The notes: generated from the letters alone by a model not told the origin. Numbered from the stretch's first letter, positions 27,347 through 37,188 are shown. The stretch is DNA of 64,000 nucleotides from an uncultured Alistipes sp. (GCA_944321175.1 CALUKI010000005.1:21965-85964), one strand, 5' to 3'. A program made the numbers and translations.

Positions 27347-28942
27347 ATGAACAGACATCTTATTTACATGAGGCTATCCCGGATGGCGATCGTGCTCTGC
27401 GGCACGGCGATCATGACAGCCTGCGGCGGCGACGATCCGATGATTACCGAACTGCCCCTGCCGGACAAGGATTCCGGTCAGGACGATACGACGGAGATTA
27501 CCCCCGATGAGGGGATTACCCTTTACGGACTGGTCAGCGACGATGCCGGAAATCCCGTCGCCGATGCCGTTGTAAGCGACGGCTACAGTGTCGTAGCCAC
27601 CGATGATGACGGAGTATATCAGATCGTGCGGAACAACAATGCGAAGCATGTATTCATCTCGGTGCCGGCAGGCTATGAGATTCCCCTGCAACAAGGATAC
27701 GGCTCCTATCAGGGGACCTATCAGGCGGCGAATTCCATTACCGGGAGCAGTACGAAACCTTATCGCGCGGATTTCAAGTTGAAACGGATGACCCAAAGCG
27801 ACAGGCATTTCGTCCTTTTCGGGTTGGGAGACCCGCAGCCCGACAACGATGAACACATTCAGCGATTCCGCACCGAAGCGGTTCCCGACGTCAAAACAAT
27901 CCGGAGTCGTTATCCGATACCGGCCGTCGGGGTCGCACTGGGGGATATTCTGGGAAAAGGCGATGCCCGGACCTTTACCTCGATGAAAAGTGCATTGGGT
28001 GAGACCGACGTGCCTTTCTTCACGACCATCGGCAACCACGACAAAAGTTCGGTCGATTATACGGGCGAAACCTACAGCGATGTCCTCGGGCCCCGCTGGT
28101 ACTCCTTCAACCGGGGAGATGTCCATTTCGTTGCCATGGACAACATCATCTTCTCCGGCGAGGACTATACCGGAGGATTTACCGATGAACAGATGGCCTG
28201 GCTCGAAAAAGACCTCAGTTTCGTGCCCAAAGAGAAGATGGTCGTACTCTACTACCACATCCCGCTGCGCGACAACACGGGATACCGCAACCGCCAGAAA
28301 GTTCTCGACCTGATCGCCCAATACCGGAATCACATGCTGCTGTGTGCCCATACGCACTATTTCCAACCCTATCACATGCGTTCGCACAATCTCTTCGAGC
28401 GCATCCACGGCGGGACTTGCGGCTATTTCTGGCGTTCGACCTGCGGCGGAGACGGGACGCCCAACGGATTCATGATCTACGAAATCGACGGCACGGAGAT
28501 CATCGACTGCTATTTCAAGGCATCGCAGCGCGATGACGACTATCAGATCCGGCTCTATCGCGGCGACGCCGTATTTTCGGGTCCTTACGCCACCTATCAA
28601 TACGATTTGGGGGCGGATGTCGTTGTGGCGAACGTCTTTGTCGCCGGTATGGACGGAACGGACTGGAAAGTCGAACTTTCGGAGGATGACGGAGAGACCT
28701 GGAGCGGCATGAGCCAGCTCGATCATAATTACGGCGACCGCTGGATACGGGGATATCACATCGGTGTTGCGAAGCACCCTGTATCCAGCGGAACGAGTCC
28801 CTGCTACCACCAGTACCAATACCGGCTCAAGAATCCCGAAAAGGCCCAAATCGTCGTCCGGGCAACCGACAGTTACGGGCACTGCTACGAGCAGAAGAAC
28901 TTTACGCCGAGCAACGACTTCTCGGAAGCGGCCGGATATTGA
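27347..28942 (+). CDS. exported calcineurin-like phosphoesterase lipoprotein
   Basis: 531 residues from ATG 27347; lipoprotein signal with Cys26 (AIMTACGGDD). An Ig-like N-terminal domain (about 57-145, LYGLVSDDAGNPVADAVVSD) precedes the metallophosphoesterase domain with its metal ligands: GDPQP (161-165), GD (199-200), GNHD (229-232), YYHIP (His304) and AHTH (334-337), where GHTH is more usual. A C-terminal beta domain (about 440-531) matches the three-part architecture of Bacteroidetes calcineurin-like phosphoesterases. It probably removes phosphate from an extracellular or periplasmic phospho-ester; the substrate may be what SusCD imports. A strong terminator follows. Confidence 0.93.
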   Translation: MNRHLIYMRLSRMAIVLCGTAIMTACGGDDPMITELPLPDKDSGQDDTTEITPDEGITLYGLVSDDAGNPVADAVVSDGYSVVATDDDGVYQIVRNNNAKHVFISVPAGYEIPLQQGYGSYQGTYQAANSITGSSTKPYRADFKLKRMTQSDRHFVLFGLGDPQPDNDEHIQRFRTEAVPDVKTIRSRYPIPAVGVALGDILGKGDARTFTSMKSALGETDVPFFTTIGNHDKSSVDYTGETYSDVLGPRWYSFNRGDVHFVAMDNIIFSGEDYTGGFTDEQMAWLEKDLSFVPKEKMVVLYYHIPLRDNTGYRNRQKVLDLIAQYRNHMLLCAHTHYFQPYHMRSHNLFERIHGGTCGYFWRSTCGGDGTPNGFMIYEIDGTEIIDCYFKASQRDDDYQIRLYRGDAVFSGPYATYQYDLGADVVVANVFVAGMDGTDWKVELSEDDGETWSGMSQLDHNYGDRWIRGYHIGVAKHPVSSGTSPCYHQYQYRLKNPEKAQIVVRATDSYGHCYEQKNFTPSNDFSEAAGY

Positions 28943-28963
28943 CGCAAAACAAGCCATTGCATG

Positions 28964-28992
28964 CGGAACAGGCCGTCCGCCGGCCTGTTCCG
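28964..28992 (+). terminator. intrinsic terminator of the SusCD operon
   Basis: 12-bp stem CGGAACAGGCCG / CGGCCTGTTCCG with a 5-nt loop, followed by TATTTTTT, 21 bp after the phosphoesterase stop. Confidence 0.8.
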
Positions 28993-29090
28993 TATTTTTT
29001 GGGCCGAAGCCCGGACGGGTCGGGAATCGGCTGTCTCCGGAACAGCCGGAGTGAAATTCCCTGCAAAAGGAGCAGAATCGGGAAAATTCG

Positions 29091-29098
29091 TATCTTTG
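29091..29098 (+). promoter_or_regulatory. -7 element of the LUD gene
   Basis: TATCTTTG, an exact TAnnTTTG match, 104 bp upstream of the chosen ATG at 29203. No TTTG at -33. Confidence 0.45.
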
Positions 29099-29202
29099 CC
29101 CCGGACAGCCATCGAAACGACATCAACGATTGGATGCAATCGGCACGATCATCCGATGACGGTCAAGATGAAACAAACCTATCACACGAAAACGGCACCC
29201 GC

Positions 29203-29853
29203 ATGTCAAACGGAACGGAACAGATGCGCATCCGGCTTGAGTCCTGCGCAGGAAAACTACAACAGCACGGGTTCGAAGCCATTGTCGTCAAGAATCTTGA
29301 CGAAGCAGGGCGGATCCTGCGGCAACAGATCGAGCGGCATGCTCCCCGATCAATCTCATACGGAGATTCCATGACCCTCCGCGCAACCGGCATCATCGAG
29401 GAGCTGCGCAACCAGACGCGATATACGTTCATCGACGGGTTCGACCCTGCACTGACCCGCCCCGAACAACTCGATGTAAGGCGGCTGGGACTTACGGCCG
29501 ACCTCTTCATGTCCGGCATAAACGCCGTGACGGACGACGGGACGCTCTACTGGGTCGATATGGTCGGAAACCGCATCGCCCCCATCATCTTCGGCCCCCG
29601 ACACGTCGTCCTGCTGGCCGGACACAACAAACTGACGGGATCACAGGCCGAAGCCGAGCAGCGCGTCCGTGAGATTGCAGGGCCCAAGAATGTCGCCCGA
29701 CATCCGGGGTTCAAGACTCCCTGCGCCGTAACCGGACGATGCGCCGACTGCAATTCACCCCAACGCATCTGCAATGCCCGGCTCACACTCGAACGCTGCT
29801 GGCCGAAAGGACGCATCACCGTCATCCTGATCGATGAAGCGTGGGGGCTGTAG
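29203..29853 (+). CDS. LUD-domain protein (LutC-like)
   Basis: 216 residues from ATG 29203 (MSNGTEQMRIRLESCAGKLQ). An in-frame ATG 70 bp upstream (29133) would add a poorly conserved, polar segment. The LUD (DUF162) domain is seen in RSISYGDSMTLRATGIIEEL, FMSGINAVTDDGTLYWVDMV, GNRIAPIIFGPRHVVLLAG and the Cys-rich GRCADCNSPQRICNA. LutC takes part in lactate oxidation with LutA and LutB, but neither is present here, so the role is open. Confidence 0.88.
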   Translation: MSNGTEQMRIRLESCAGKLQQHGFEAIVVKNLDEAGRILRQQIERHAPRSISYGDSMTLRATGIIEELRNQTRYTFIDGFDPALTRPEQLDVRRLGLTADLFMSGINAVTDDGTLYWVDMVGNRIAPIIFGPRHVVLLAGHNKLTGSQAEAEQRVREIAGPKNVARHPGFKTPCAVTGRCADCNSPQRICNARLTLERCWPKGRITVILIDEAWGL

Positions 29854-30124
29854 CCTCTACCGGAAAAGCGGAATCCGGTCGGACATGCCGGCGAAATACC
29901 ATCGGCAGGCATTGCTCCGAACGCTTCCCGCGACCATTTTCCCCCATTGGCCGGCTCCGATAAAACAACCCGTTCGGCCCGTTTGGCCGGACAACGCGCC
30001 GCCGCTGCCGATTTTCAGACGGGGCGCAAAAACCTGCGACACGGCAAAGGGACTCCGTCATCGGAAGGAGGGAAGCGCCGGACCGGAGCGTATCGAAGCA
30101 AAAAGGCAGGAATGAATGGCAATC

Positions 30125-31534
30125 TCAGCGTTTGCGGCGCAAGGCTTCGGGCAAGGCCAAAGAGATACGGGTACTGCTGACCAATGCCCCGATCAAGGCC
30201 AACGACGCCGAGACATAGAGTGCGACATGCGTACTGTTTTGCGGGAAGAGATGGAAAAACAGCGCCATCAGGGCGGCTCCCGTCGTCTGCCCTACCAAAC
30301 GCGCCGTTGCCAGCATCCCGCTCGCTGAGCCGCTGCGATACGCCGGCGCCGAGGCAATCAGAATACTGTTGTTCGGCGACTGGAAAAGTCCGAAACCCGC
30401 CCCGCACACGGCAAGACGCCACAAAATGGCGCCATCGGACGGATGGGCCGGAAGCAGGGCAAGCGACAACAGGCCGGCGGCCATGACAAGAAGGCCCACA
30501 CCGCCCAGAATACCGGCATGGACTCGTTCGACCAGGAGTCCCGCGACCGGAGCGACCACAACGATTACCGCCGGCCACGCCGTAAGCAACAACCCCGTCT
30601 GCACATCACTGTATCCCAACTCCTTCTGCAGAAAGAACGGCAATGCGACCATCGCCAGCATCTGCGCAACGAACGAGCAGACCGAGGTGAAAACCGACAA
30701 TGAAAAGATCGGTATGCGCAGCAGGTCGAAGGGCAGCATCGGCAGCGGTTTCCGCAGCTGGCTGCGTACATAGACATAGGCCACAATCCCGAATGCCACC
30801 AATCCGCCAGCCACGATACGGGGGTTCAGGCCATGTGAAAATCCCTCGATCGAGGCGATCAAGAGTCCGAATGTCAAGGCGTTCATCACGCCGTCGCGCC
30901 AGTCGAACCGCCGGTCGGAAAGCCGCACCGGATTATGCGGTACATACCGCACGCTGAGCCATACGGCAACGATGCCGATCGGGATATTGATGGCGAAGAG
31001 CCAATGCCATGACGCGACGGAGAGGATGGCAGCAGCAAGCGTGGGCCCCGCAACCGAAGCAATGGCGACAACCGTTGCATTGATCCCCATACCGCGTCCC
31101 AACTGGTTGCGGGGGTAGATGATCCGGATGATGGAGGTGTTGATGCTGACAACCGCCGCACCGCCGAACCCCTGGATGACGCGCATGGCGATGAGCATGC
31201 GCAACGAATCGGCAAAGGCGCAGCCTATCGACGCAATCGTAAAGAGGAGCAGTCCGCCGATGTAGATCCGGCGGTACCCCACCACGTCGCCCAACGTCGA
31301 GAAACTCAACAACGAGACAACGATGGCCAGCTGATACGCATTGACCACCCAGATCGAGTCGGCCGACGATACACCCAGTTCATGCGCGATCGTGGGCAAG
31401 GCCACATTGGCGATCGTACCGTCCAGCACCGACAGCGCGACACCGAACGTAATGGCCAGAATCGCCCACAGGCGCTGCGGCATCGGCAGTCCGTTCCACT
31501 CGGTATTTCCCTCGATTCGACCCGTCAGCTTCAT
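30125..31534 (-). CDS. MFS efflux transporter, DHA2 (EmrB/QacA) family
   Basis: 469 residues from ATG 31534 (MKLTGRIEGNTEWNGLPMPQ). About 14 hydrophobic segments, with the DHA2 landmarks LSVLDGTIANVALPTIAHEL in the first segment, LGDVVGYRRIYIGG (motif A) and GPTLAAAILSVASWHWLFAI (motif C region). A proton-coupled drug or metabolite exporter in the inner membrane; substrates unknown. It is transcribed divergently from the nitroreductase gene, with -7 elements for both between them. The 271 bp past its stop hold no gene. Confidence 0.93.
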   Translation of the reverse strand: MKLTGRIEGNTEWNGLPMPQRLWAILAITFGVALSVLDGTIANVALPTIAHELGVSSADSIWVVNAYQLAIVVSLLSFSTLGDVVGYRRIYIGGLLLFTIASIGCAFADSLRMLIAMRVIQGFGGAAVVSINTSIIRIIYPRNQLGRGMGINATVVAIASVAGPTLAAAILSVASWHWLFAINIPIGIVAVWLSVRYVPHNPVRLSDRRFDWRDGVMNALTFGLLIASIEGFSHGLNPRIVAGGLVAFGIVAYVYVRSQLRKPLPMLPFDLLRIPIFSLSVFTSVCSFVAQMLAMVALPFFLQKELGYSDVQTGLLLTAWPAVIVVVAPVAGLLVERVHAGILGGVGLLVMAAGLLSLALLPAHPSDGAILWRLAVCGAGFGLFQSPNNSILIASAPAYRSGSASGMLATARLVGQTTGAALMALFFHLFPQNSTHVALYVSASLALIGALVSSTRISLALPEALRRKR

Positions 31535-31566
31535 TTTCCTATCCCCTGCATCGATTTTCCGGGGAA

Positions 31567-31574
31567 CAAAAGTA
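31567..31574 (-). promoter_or_regulatory. -7 element of the MFS gene
   Basis: Minus-strand TACTTTTG fits TAnnTTTG, 32 bp before the ATG. Confidence 0.4.
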
Positions 31575-31618
31575 CGACATTTCCGCCGAAACGGCCCCAT
31601 GGAATTGAGAAATTTTCA

Positions 31619-31626
31619 TATATTTG
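31619..31626 (+). promoter_or_regulatory. -7 element of the nitroreductase gene
   Basis: TATATTTG, 49 bp before the ATG at 31676. No TTTG at the usual -33 spacing. Confidence 0.45.
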
Positions 31627-31675
31627 TCTCGAAGGCAGTTTTGCCCGTGTATCACTGAAAATCTTTTGTACTACC

Positions 31676-32344
31676 ATGAAGAAGCTACTTTATGCAGCCG
31701 CACTGCTGATGGGAGCATGTACCGCACAGCCCCAGAAGCAGGCCGGAACTCCGGCAACGCCGGTCGAAATGTCCGAACAGATCCAACTCGTCGCACCCGA
31801 CTCGGTCGGCGGAACCTCGATTAACGAAGCGCTGGCCGCACGCCGCTCGTGGCGAGAATACAGCGCCGAAAAACTCTCGCTCGAAGAGTTGTCGGGCGTT
31901 CTATGGGCCGCTGCGGGAATCAATCGTGCCGATGGAAAGCTGACTGCACCTTCGGCGCTGGCGCTCTATCCGATTCGCGTATATGCGCTCTTCGAAGAGG
32001 GGATTTATCTTTATGACGCACAAACGATGACGCTCGATCGCGCAGCCGAAGGCGACCACCGCACCGCTGCCGGCCGGCAGCCCTTCGTGGAGCAGGCGCC
32101 GCTAAACCTGATTTACATCGCCGATCTGCAGGCCTACGACGGGAAGGGCATTCCGGCCGAACAGGCCGTAAATCTCTGCGGCATGGATGCCGCAGGCTAT
32201 GCCGAGAACGTCAATCTCTACACGGCAGGACACGGATTGCGCTCGATCACGCGCGGCAGCGCCGATGCCGAAGCACTGCTCCGGATTCTGCAACTTGATC
32301 CGGCCCGCTACCGGTTCATTCTGGCGCAGTCCGTCGGGAAATAA
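31676..32344 (+). CDS. exported nitroreductase-family lipoprotein
   Basis: 222 residues from ATG 31676; lipoprotein signal LLMGAC (Cys15). The domain has the nitroreductase SagB-like layout: INEALAARRSWREYSAEKLS with RRS-R near the FMN phosphate site, ELSGVLWAAAGINR, APSALALYPIRVYALFEEGI and GMDAAGYAENVNLYTAGHGL. Such proteins bind FMN and reduce nitro or quinone-like substrates; the periplasmic or surface site is predicted from the lipobox. Substrate unknown. Confidence 0.9.
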   Translation: MKKLLYAAALLMGACTAQPQKQAGTPATPVEMSEQIQLVAPDSVGGTSINEALAARRSWREYSAEKLSLEELSGVLWAAAGINRADGKLTAPSALALYPIRVYALFEEGIYLYDAQTMTLDRAAEGDHRTAAGRQPFVEQAPLNLIYIADLQAYDGKGIPAEQAVNLCGMDAAGYAENVNLYTAGHGLRSITRGSADAEALLRILQLDPARYRFILAQSVGK

Positions 32345-32393
32345 TACGGGAGTGCCATTCCGCCCACACGGGCCGGAACCCATTGAGAAAAGG

Positions 32394-32428
32394 GTGCGCG
32401 GGATGATGATCGGAATCATCCCGCGCAC
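32394..32428 (+). terminator. hairpin after the nitroreductase gene
   Basis: Perfect 14-bp stem GTGCGCGGGATGAT / ATCATCCCGCGCAC with a 7-nt loop, 49 bp after the stop. No T tract. Confidence 0.55.
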
Positions 32429-32501
32429 GCTCTCCGACAAGCACACAAGCCATCGCCGCTGCGCAGACCCGCCGCAACAGATGCACACGTCGGCCGCAAA
32501 A

Positions 32502-32523
32502 AAAGAGAGACCCGAAGGTCTCT
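32502..32523 (-). terminator. intrinsic terminator of the barrel-protein gene
   Basis: 9-bp stem AGAGAGACC / GGTCTCTCT, loop CGAA; on the minus strand it is followed by seven T. It lies 26 bp past the stop at 32550. Confidence 0.8.
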
Positions 32524-32549
32524 CTTGATTTTCAACGCAATTCCCCGAA

Positions 32550-33014
32550 TCAGAATCGGTACGAACCGCCGATGGTGATAACCAGCGGATTGTCGAAATA
32601 CTTGTGGGTCTCGATCATGTATTTCAGACCGGCCGTCACATCCCAACGGTCTGCAACCGTCACATCAAATCCCGCACCGAGATTGATGCCGGCCGACCAG
32701 TCGCCGAAGTCATTCAGGCTGATACCGGCCAAAGGATAGAGTTTCCAACCGTCGGCAACAGGGAAGAGGTAATGCACGTCACAGTTCAGGTCGATCGAAC
32801 AGTGGCTGTGACAGAGAAACGTCAACGCCGGTTCCACACGCAACTGGTCCAAGATACTGTAACGACCGGCTGCACCAAGACCGAAAACCGAATCGGCATC
32901 CCATGCCGTGTAGATGTTTACGCGCGGAACGATTGCCCAATCGCCCTTATCCTGCGCCGACGCCACGCTCGTAATGCAAAGAGCCGCAGCAAGCATCAAA
33001 ATGATTTTTTTCAT
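32550..33014 (-). CDS. small outer-membrane beta-barrel protein
   Basis: 154 residues with a signal peptide (MKKIILMLAAALCITSVASA) followed by alternating amphipathic strands (WAIVPRVNIYTAWD, VFGLGAAGRYSILDQLRVEP, WSAGINLGAGFDVTVADRWD) and a C-terminal aromatic (GGSYRF). It fits an 8-stranded OmpW/OmpA-like barrel. No specific function can be assigned. It has its own promoter element and terminator. Confidence 0.85.
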   Translation of the reverse strand: MKKIILMLAAALCITSVASAQDKGDWAIVPRVNIYTAWDADSVFGLGAAGRYSILDQLRVEPALTFLCHSHCSIDLNCDVHYLFPVADGWKLYPLAGISLNDFGDWSAGINLGAGFDVTVADRWDVTAGLKYMIETHKYFDNPLVITIGGSYRF

Positions 33015-33043
33015 CTTCCAAAGAGTTTATGTGGATTTCTATA

Positions 33044-33051
33044 CAAAAATA
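33044..33051 (-). promoter_or_regulatory. -7 element of the barrel-protein gene
   Basis: Minus-strand TATTTTTG, 29 bp before the ATG. Confidence 0.4.
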
Positions 33052-33107
33052 GAAATTTTTTCCGCATATATCAACCTTTCCTATATGAAATCTTCCATAT
33101 CCGCCAA

Positions 33108-33134
33108 AAACGGCCCGTTTTTGACGGGCCGTTT
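33108..33134 (-). terminator. intrinsic terminator of ppdK
   Basis: 11-bp stem AAACGGCCCGT / ACGGGCCGTTT with loop TTTTG; on the minus strand the descending arm runs into TTTTT. It lies 17 bp past the ppdK stop. Confidence 0.8.
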
Positions 33135-33151
33135 CATGGCATGGGAATGAT

Positions 33152-35881
33152 TTACTTTTCGTTCAATGCAGCGTGGGCGGCTGCCAGACGCGCGATAGGC
33201 ACGCGGAACGGCGAACAGCTGACATAGTTCAATCCGGCATAGTGGCAGAACTCCACCGACGAAGGTTCGCCGCCGTGCTCGCCGCAGATACCGCACTTGA
33301 GCTGCGGACGCGTGCTGCGGCCCTTGAAGACGGCCTCACGGATCAACTGACCCACACCGTTGCGGTCGAGAATCTGGAACGGATCGTTCTTCAGGATGCC
33401 TTTTTCCAGATATACCGGCAGGAACTTCGCGATATCGTCGCGCGAGAAGCCCAGCGTCATCTGCGTCAGGTCGTTCGTACCGAACGAGAAGAACTGGGCC
33501 ACCTCGGCGATCTGATTGGCCGTCACGGCCGCGCGCGGGACTTCGATCATCGTACCGACCATATAGTCGATCTTGTCGTTACGCTCGGCAAAGACCTCGT
33601 CGGCCGTGCGGTCGATGATATTCTTCTGGTAACGCAGCTCCTTGTGGTTGCCCACCAGCGGCACCATGATCTCAACATGCACCGGCGTACCGGCAGCCCG
33701 GACGTTCATTGCAGCCTCGATGATGGCCCGCGTCTGCATCTCCGTGATCTCCGGATAAGTATTGCCCAAACGGCAGCCGCGATGGCCCAGCATGGGATTC
33801 ACCTCACTCAAAGCCTCGACTTTTGCCGCGATCTTCTCGAACGGAACACCCATCTCTTCGGCCAGCTCCCGCTGTTCTTTCTCGAAATGAGGCACGAACT
33901 CATGCAGAGGCGGGTCGAGCAGGCGGACCGTTACGGGATATCCCTTCATCACCTTGAACAGGCCTTCGAAATCGCCGCGCTGTATGGGCAGCAGCTTGGC
34001 AAGAGCCACACGGCGGCCCGCCTCGTCATCGGCAAGGATCATCTCGCGAACAGCCTTGATGCGGTCGCCCTCGAAGAACATGTGCTCGGTACGGCACAGG
34101 CCGATGCCTTCAGCGCCGAAGGCGAACGCCTGCTCGGCATCCTTCGGCGAATCGGCATTCGCGCGCACCTTCAAAACGGCATATTTGCCTGCCAGCTCCA
34201 TCAATTTGCCGAAATCGCCGCTCAGATCGGCATCGCGCGTCGCCACCTGACCGAGATAGACCTCGCCCGTCGAACCGTTGAGCGAAATCCAGTCGCCCTC
34301 CTTGATCGTATAGCCGTTCACCTCGATCGTGCGCGCCTTGTAGTCGATCTTCAGCTCGCCGGCACCCGATACGCAGCACTTGCCCATACCGCGGGCCACT
34401 ACGGCTGCATGCGACGTCATACCGCCGCGCGCCGTAAGGATACCCGCAGCATCGAGCATGCCCTTCAGGTCCTCAGGCGACGTTTCGATACGCACCAGAA
34501 CGGCCTTCTGGCCCGTCTTGGCCAGCACCTTCTCGGCATCGTCGGCAAAGAAGACAACAGGGCCCGTTGCGGCGCCCGGCGATGCGGGAAGCCCCTTGAC
34601 GATTACCTCCGCATGTTTGATCGCCGTCTTGTCGAAGACCGGATGCAGCAGTTCATCGAGTTTCGCAGGCTCGCAGCGCAGTACGGCCGTCTTCTCGTCG
34701 ATCAGCCCCTCGCGCAGCATGTCCATCGCGATCTTCACCATGGCGGCACCCGTGCGTTTGCCGTTGCGGCACTGCAACATCCACAGTTTGCCGTCCTGAA
34801 TGGTGAATTCGATATCCTGCATGTCGGTGAAATACTGCTCCAGATGGTGCTGGATCTCATTCAATTCCTTGTAAACGGCCGGCATCACCTCCTCAAGCGA
34901 CGGATACTTCGTCCGGCGCTCCTCTTCGGAGATGTTCTGCGCCCTGGCCCAGCGTTTCGACCCCTCGATCGTGATCTGCTGCGGTGTACGGATACCCGCA
35001 ACCACATCTTCGCCCTGGGCATTGATCAGGTACTCGCCGTTGAAGATGTTCTCGCCCGTTGCGGCGTCGCGCGAAAATGCAACGCCCGTCGCCGAGTTGT
35101 TGCCCATGTTGCCGAAGACCATCGCCTGTACCGACACGGCCGTACCCCACTCCGAAGGAATGTTGTTGAGTTTGCGATACAGAATGGCCCGTTCGTTCAT
35201 CCACGATCCGAACACTGCGCAGACCGCACCCCACAACTGATCCCAGGGATTCGTCGGAAACTCCTCGCCTGTACGCTCCTTGACGGCCGCCTTGAACGAA
35301 GCCACCAGCTCCTTCAGGTCGTCCGTCGTCAGCTCGGTATCCTGTTTCACGCCGCGTTTGGCCTTCTGCGCCTCGATCAGCTCCTCGAAAGGATCATGAT
35401 CCTCCTTCGACTGGGGTTTCATGCCCAGCACCACGTCCCCGTACATCTGTACGAAGCGGCGGTAGGAATCCCATGCGAAACGCGGATTGCCCGTCCGCTG
35501 CGCAACGGCTTCGACGGCGACGTCATTCATACCCAGATTGAGAATCGTATCCATCATGCCCGGCATCGAAGCACGCGCACCCGAACGAACCGACACCAGC
35601 AGCGGCAGCGTTTTGTCGCCGAATTTCATGTTTGTCAGTTTTTCGATGTGCTTAACCGCACGCTCCACTTCGGGCCGCAGCAATTCGATGACCTGCTCCT
35701 TTCCATGAGCATAATACTCCGTACATACTTCCGTCGTAATCGTGAAACCCGGAGGTACAGGTATTCCGATGAGATTCATCTCGGCAAGATTGGCGCCCTT
35801 GCCGCCCAGCAACTCCCGCATTTTGCCGTTTCCTTCAGCGGCCTTGTTGCCGAAGGTGTAAACGCGTTTTACATCAGCCAT
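33152..35881 (-). CDS. ppdK: pyruvate, phosphate dikinase
   Basis: 909 residues. It interconverts pyruvate + ATP + Pi with phosphoenolpyruvate + AMP + PPi, linking glycolysis and gluconeogenesis. N-terminal nucleotide-binding domain ([40 protein letters not shown]); swivelling domain with the phospho-carrier His491 in [21 protein letters not shown] (484-504); C-terminal PEP-utilising barrel with [39 protein letters not shown] and the catalytic-Cys region [17 protein letters not shown]. Full length and intact. Confidence 0.98.
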   Translation of the reverse strand: MADVKRVYTFGNKAAEGNGKMRELLGGKGANLAEMNLIGIPVPPGFTITTEVCTEYYAHGKEQVIELLRPEVERAVKHIEKLTNMKFGDKTLPLLVSVRSGARASMPGMMDTILNLGMNDVAVEAVAQRTGNPRFAWDSYRRFVQMYGDVVLGMKPQSKEDHDPFEELIEAQKAKRGVKQDTELTTDDLKELVASFKAAVKERTGEEFPTNPWDQLWGAVCAVFGSWMNERAILYRKLNNIPSEWGTAVSVQAMVFGNMGNNSATGVAFSRDAATGENIFNGEYLINAQGEDVVAGIRTPQQITIEGSKRWARAQNISEEERRTKYPSLEEVMPAVYKELNEIQHHLEQYFTDMQDIEFTIQDGKLWMLQCRNGKRTGAAMVKIAMDMLREGLIDEKTAVLRCEPAKLDELLHPVFDKTAIKHAEVIVKGLPASPGAATGPVVFFADDAEKVLAKTGQKAVLVRIETSPEDLKGMLDAAGILTARGGMTSHAAVVARGMGKCCVSGAGELKIDYKARTIEVNGYTIKEGDWISLNGSTGEVYLGQVATRDADLSGDFGKLMELAGKYAVLKVRANADSPKDAEQAFAFGAEGIGLCRTEHMFFEGDRIKAVREMILADDEAGRRVALAKLLPIQRGDFEGLFKVMKGYPVTVRLLDPPLHEFVPHFEKEQRELAEEMGVPFEKIAAKVEALSEVNPMLGHRGCRLGNTYPEITEMQTRAIIEAAMNVRAAGTPVHVEIMVPLVGNHKELRYQKNIIDRTADEVFAERNDKIDYMVGTMIEVPRAAVTANQIAEVAQFFSFGTNDLTQMTLGFSRDDIAKFLPVYLEKGILKNDPFQILDRNGVGQLIREAVFKGRSTRPQLKCGICGEHGGEPSSVEFCHYAGLNYVSCSPFRVPIARLAAAHAALNEK

Positions 35882-35951
35882 AGTTAATAAATAATTTAAT
35901 TATTCAATAATATATATTTCCATTTTTAGTCTACCGCGCCCTAAGGGATTG

Positions 35952-35983
35952 CGAATATAGAATTTTTTTCGCACTTCTCCAAG
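35952..35983 (-). promoter_or_regulatory. probable promoter of ppdK
   Basis: Minus strand CTTG (35983-35980), 20 nt, TATATTCG (35959-35952); each element has one mismatch to consensus. It ends 70 bp before the ATG. Confidence 0.35.
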
Positions 35984-35988
35984 GAAAA

Positions 35989-36819
35989 TCACCGGAAATA
36001 ACAGAATACGGGCAAATTAGCTCCGTATCCGCCATCGTAACGCCGACGGGTATAGGTCGCCCAAGGGGCCGAACCTGCCGCATCGAAGAGCCAGCGGCGG
36101 GCATATACATCCGCACGGAAAGAGTGGAACGCCGTATCAATCAGGATATTGCCGCGCATCTCCCATTTCCCTCCGACCCTGCGGGTTCCGCGTCCCGCCC
36201 GTTGTGCCGATGCCAGCGGTTCAGCAAGGCCGTAAAGGGCGGAATCGACCCCGGATGTGCGGCCCAGCACCACCAACCGCTCTTCGGGATGCAACTGCCG
36301 GTGCTCGGCGATCTTGTAATGGATATACCTGTCGCTCGAACTCAGCAGCAGGCAAACCGGGCCGAATCCCCGCAGTTCACCCGCCACCTCCATCCAGAAA
36401 TGGCCCGCATCGACCCGTTTCGGGAAAAACCGGTCGCCATGATAGAGCAATGCAAAGTCGAGCCCGTTGTAGCTGTCGGTCGTACGGAATTCATAAACAT
36501 AATCTTCCGTGCAGGCTGCCGCAAGGTCGCGCACGACCGTTTCGTTCTCCACGCCATAAAGGCCGACAAGCGGCAGCGACAGCGAATCGATGACGGCCGC
36601 TATGCGCTCGATCTTGTCGCAATAGCGTTGCGACGTCCATCGCAGGTCGCCCTGCGGAAGATAGCGCAGATCGTTCCTGAACGGTGACGGAAGCGTATCG
36701 TACAGGCAATCGACATCGTAGAACGCCACCCCGCACGAAGGGCGGGCGGCAGCAACCGATGCCGCCGCCGACAGCCATGCGCAGACACACCACCCCGTCA
36801 CGATCCGCAGATTCAACAT
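35989..36819 (-). CDS. exported EEP-family protein with degenerate active site
   Basis: 276 residues from ATG 36819 (MLNLRIVTGWCVCAWLSAAA, signal peptide). The pattern follows Bacteroidales endonuclease/exonuclease/phosphatase proteins: VAFYDVDCLYDT in place of the usual YNVENLFDT, RYLPQGDLRWTSQRYCDKIE, PLVGLYGVENETVVRDLA in place of a CEVEN segment, GLDFALLYH, and the C-terminal DGGYGANLPVF in place of GGYSDHLPV. Catalytic Asn, Glu and the SDH dyad thus appear replaced, so it is probably a pseudo-enzyme. It could have gained a binding role. It is preceded by its own promoter and lies 107 bp from ppdK. Confidence 0.75.
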   Translation of the reverse strand: MLNLRIVTGWCVCAWLSAAASVAAARPSCGVAFYDVDCLYDTLPSPFRNDLRYLPQGDLRWTSQRYCDKIERIAAVIDSLSLPLVGLYGVENETVVRDLAAACTEDYVYEFRTTDSYNGLDFALLYHGDRFFPKRVDAGHFWMEVAGELRGFGPVCLLLSSSDRYIHYKIAEHRQLHPEERLVVLGRTSGVDSALYGLAEPLASAQRAGRGTRRVGGKWEMRGNILIDTAFHSFRADVYARRWLFDAAGSAPWATYTRRRYDGGYGANLPVFCYFR

Positions 36820-37188
36820 GGACAACCGAATAAACCGTTATGTAAAGATAGTAAAAAGAGGGTATTCCGCAAATCCGGAAGAGAAAAAAGCGATGAGCGG
36901 CAGGAAGGATTCCCCGATTCGCAGAAAGCAGGCGCGACGAACCGGCACGCGACGTCACAGATTCCGCCGCTGCGTTCCATACGGAAAACCCGCATTCAAA
37001 GCCAACGCCGGCACAAACAGACGCTGCCGGATCCGCAACAGGGAGGACGGACTGGGGTCCTGCGGCAATAAATCGCTGCGCGAAACCGCCACGGCGAAGG
37101 TCGGATGCAGCCCGACAAAGAAGAATCTCTGCGCAGAATTGCAGCAGAGATCTTGGTGCCCGCCGCTCCGGCACACCCCGCTGCAATC
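36820..37188. other. 369-bp gap, no gene seen
   Basis: Contains the promoter of the EEP-like gene at its left end (36843-36873). The remainder, GC-rich and downstream of mnmA, shows no credible gene, RNA or strong hairpin. Confidence 0.45.
36843..36873 (-). promoter_or_regulatory. promoter of the EEP-like gene
   Basis: Minus strand TTTG (36873-36870), 19 nt, TATCTTTA (36850-36843; one mismatch at the last base). It ends 23 bp before the ATG at 36819. Confidence 0.5.

Noticed and set aside
33173..35887. 900-codon open frame antisense to ppdK
   Set aside because: Complete overlap with an intact, strongly conserved gene; the translation is unlike protein families.
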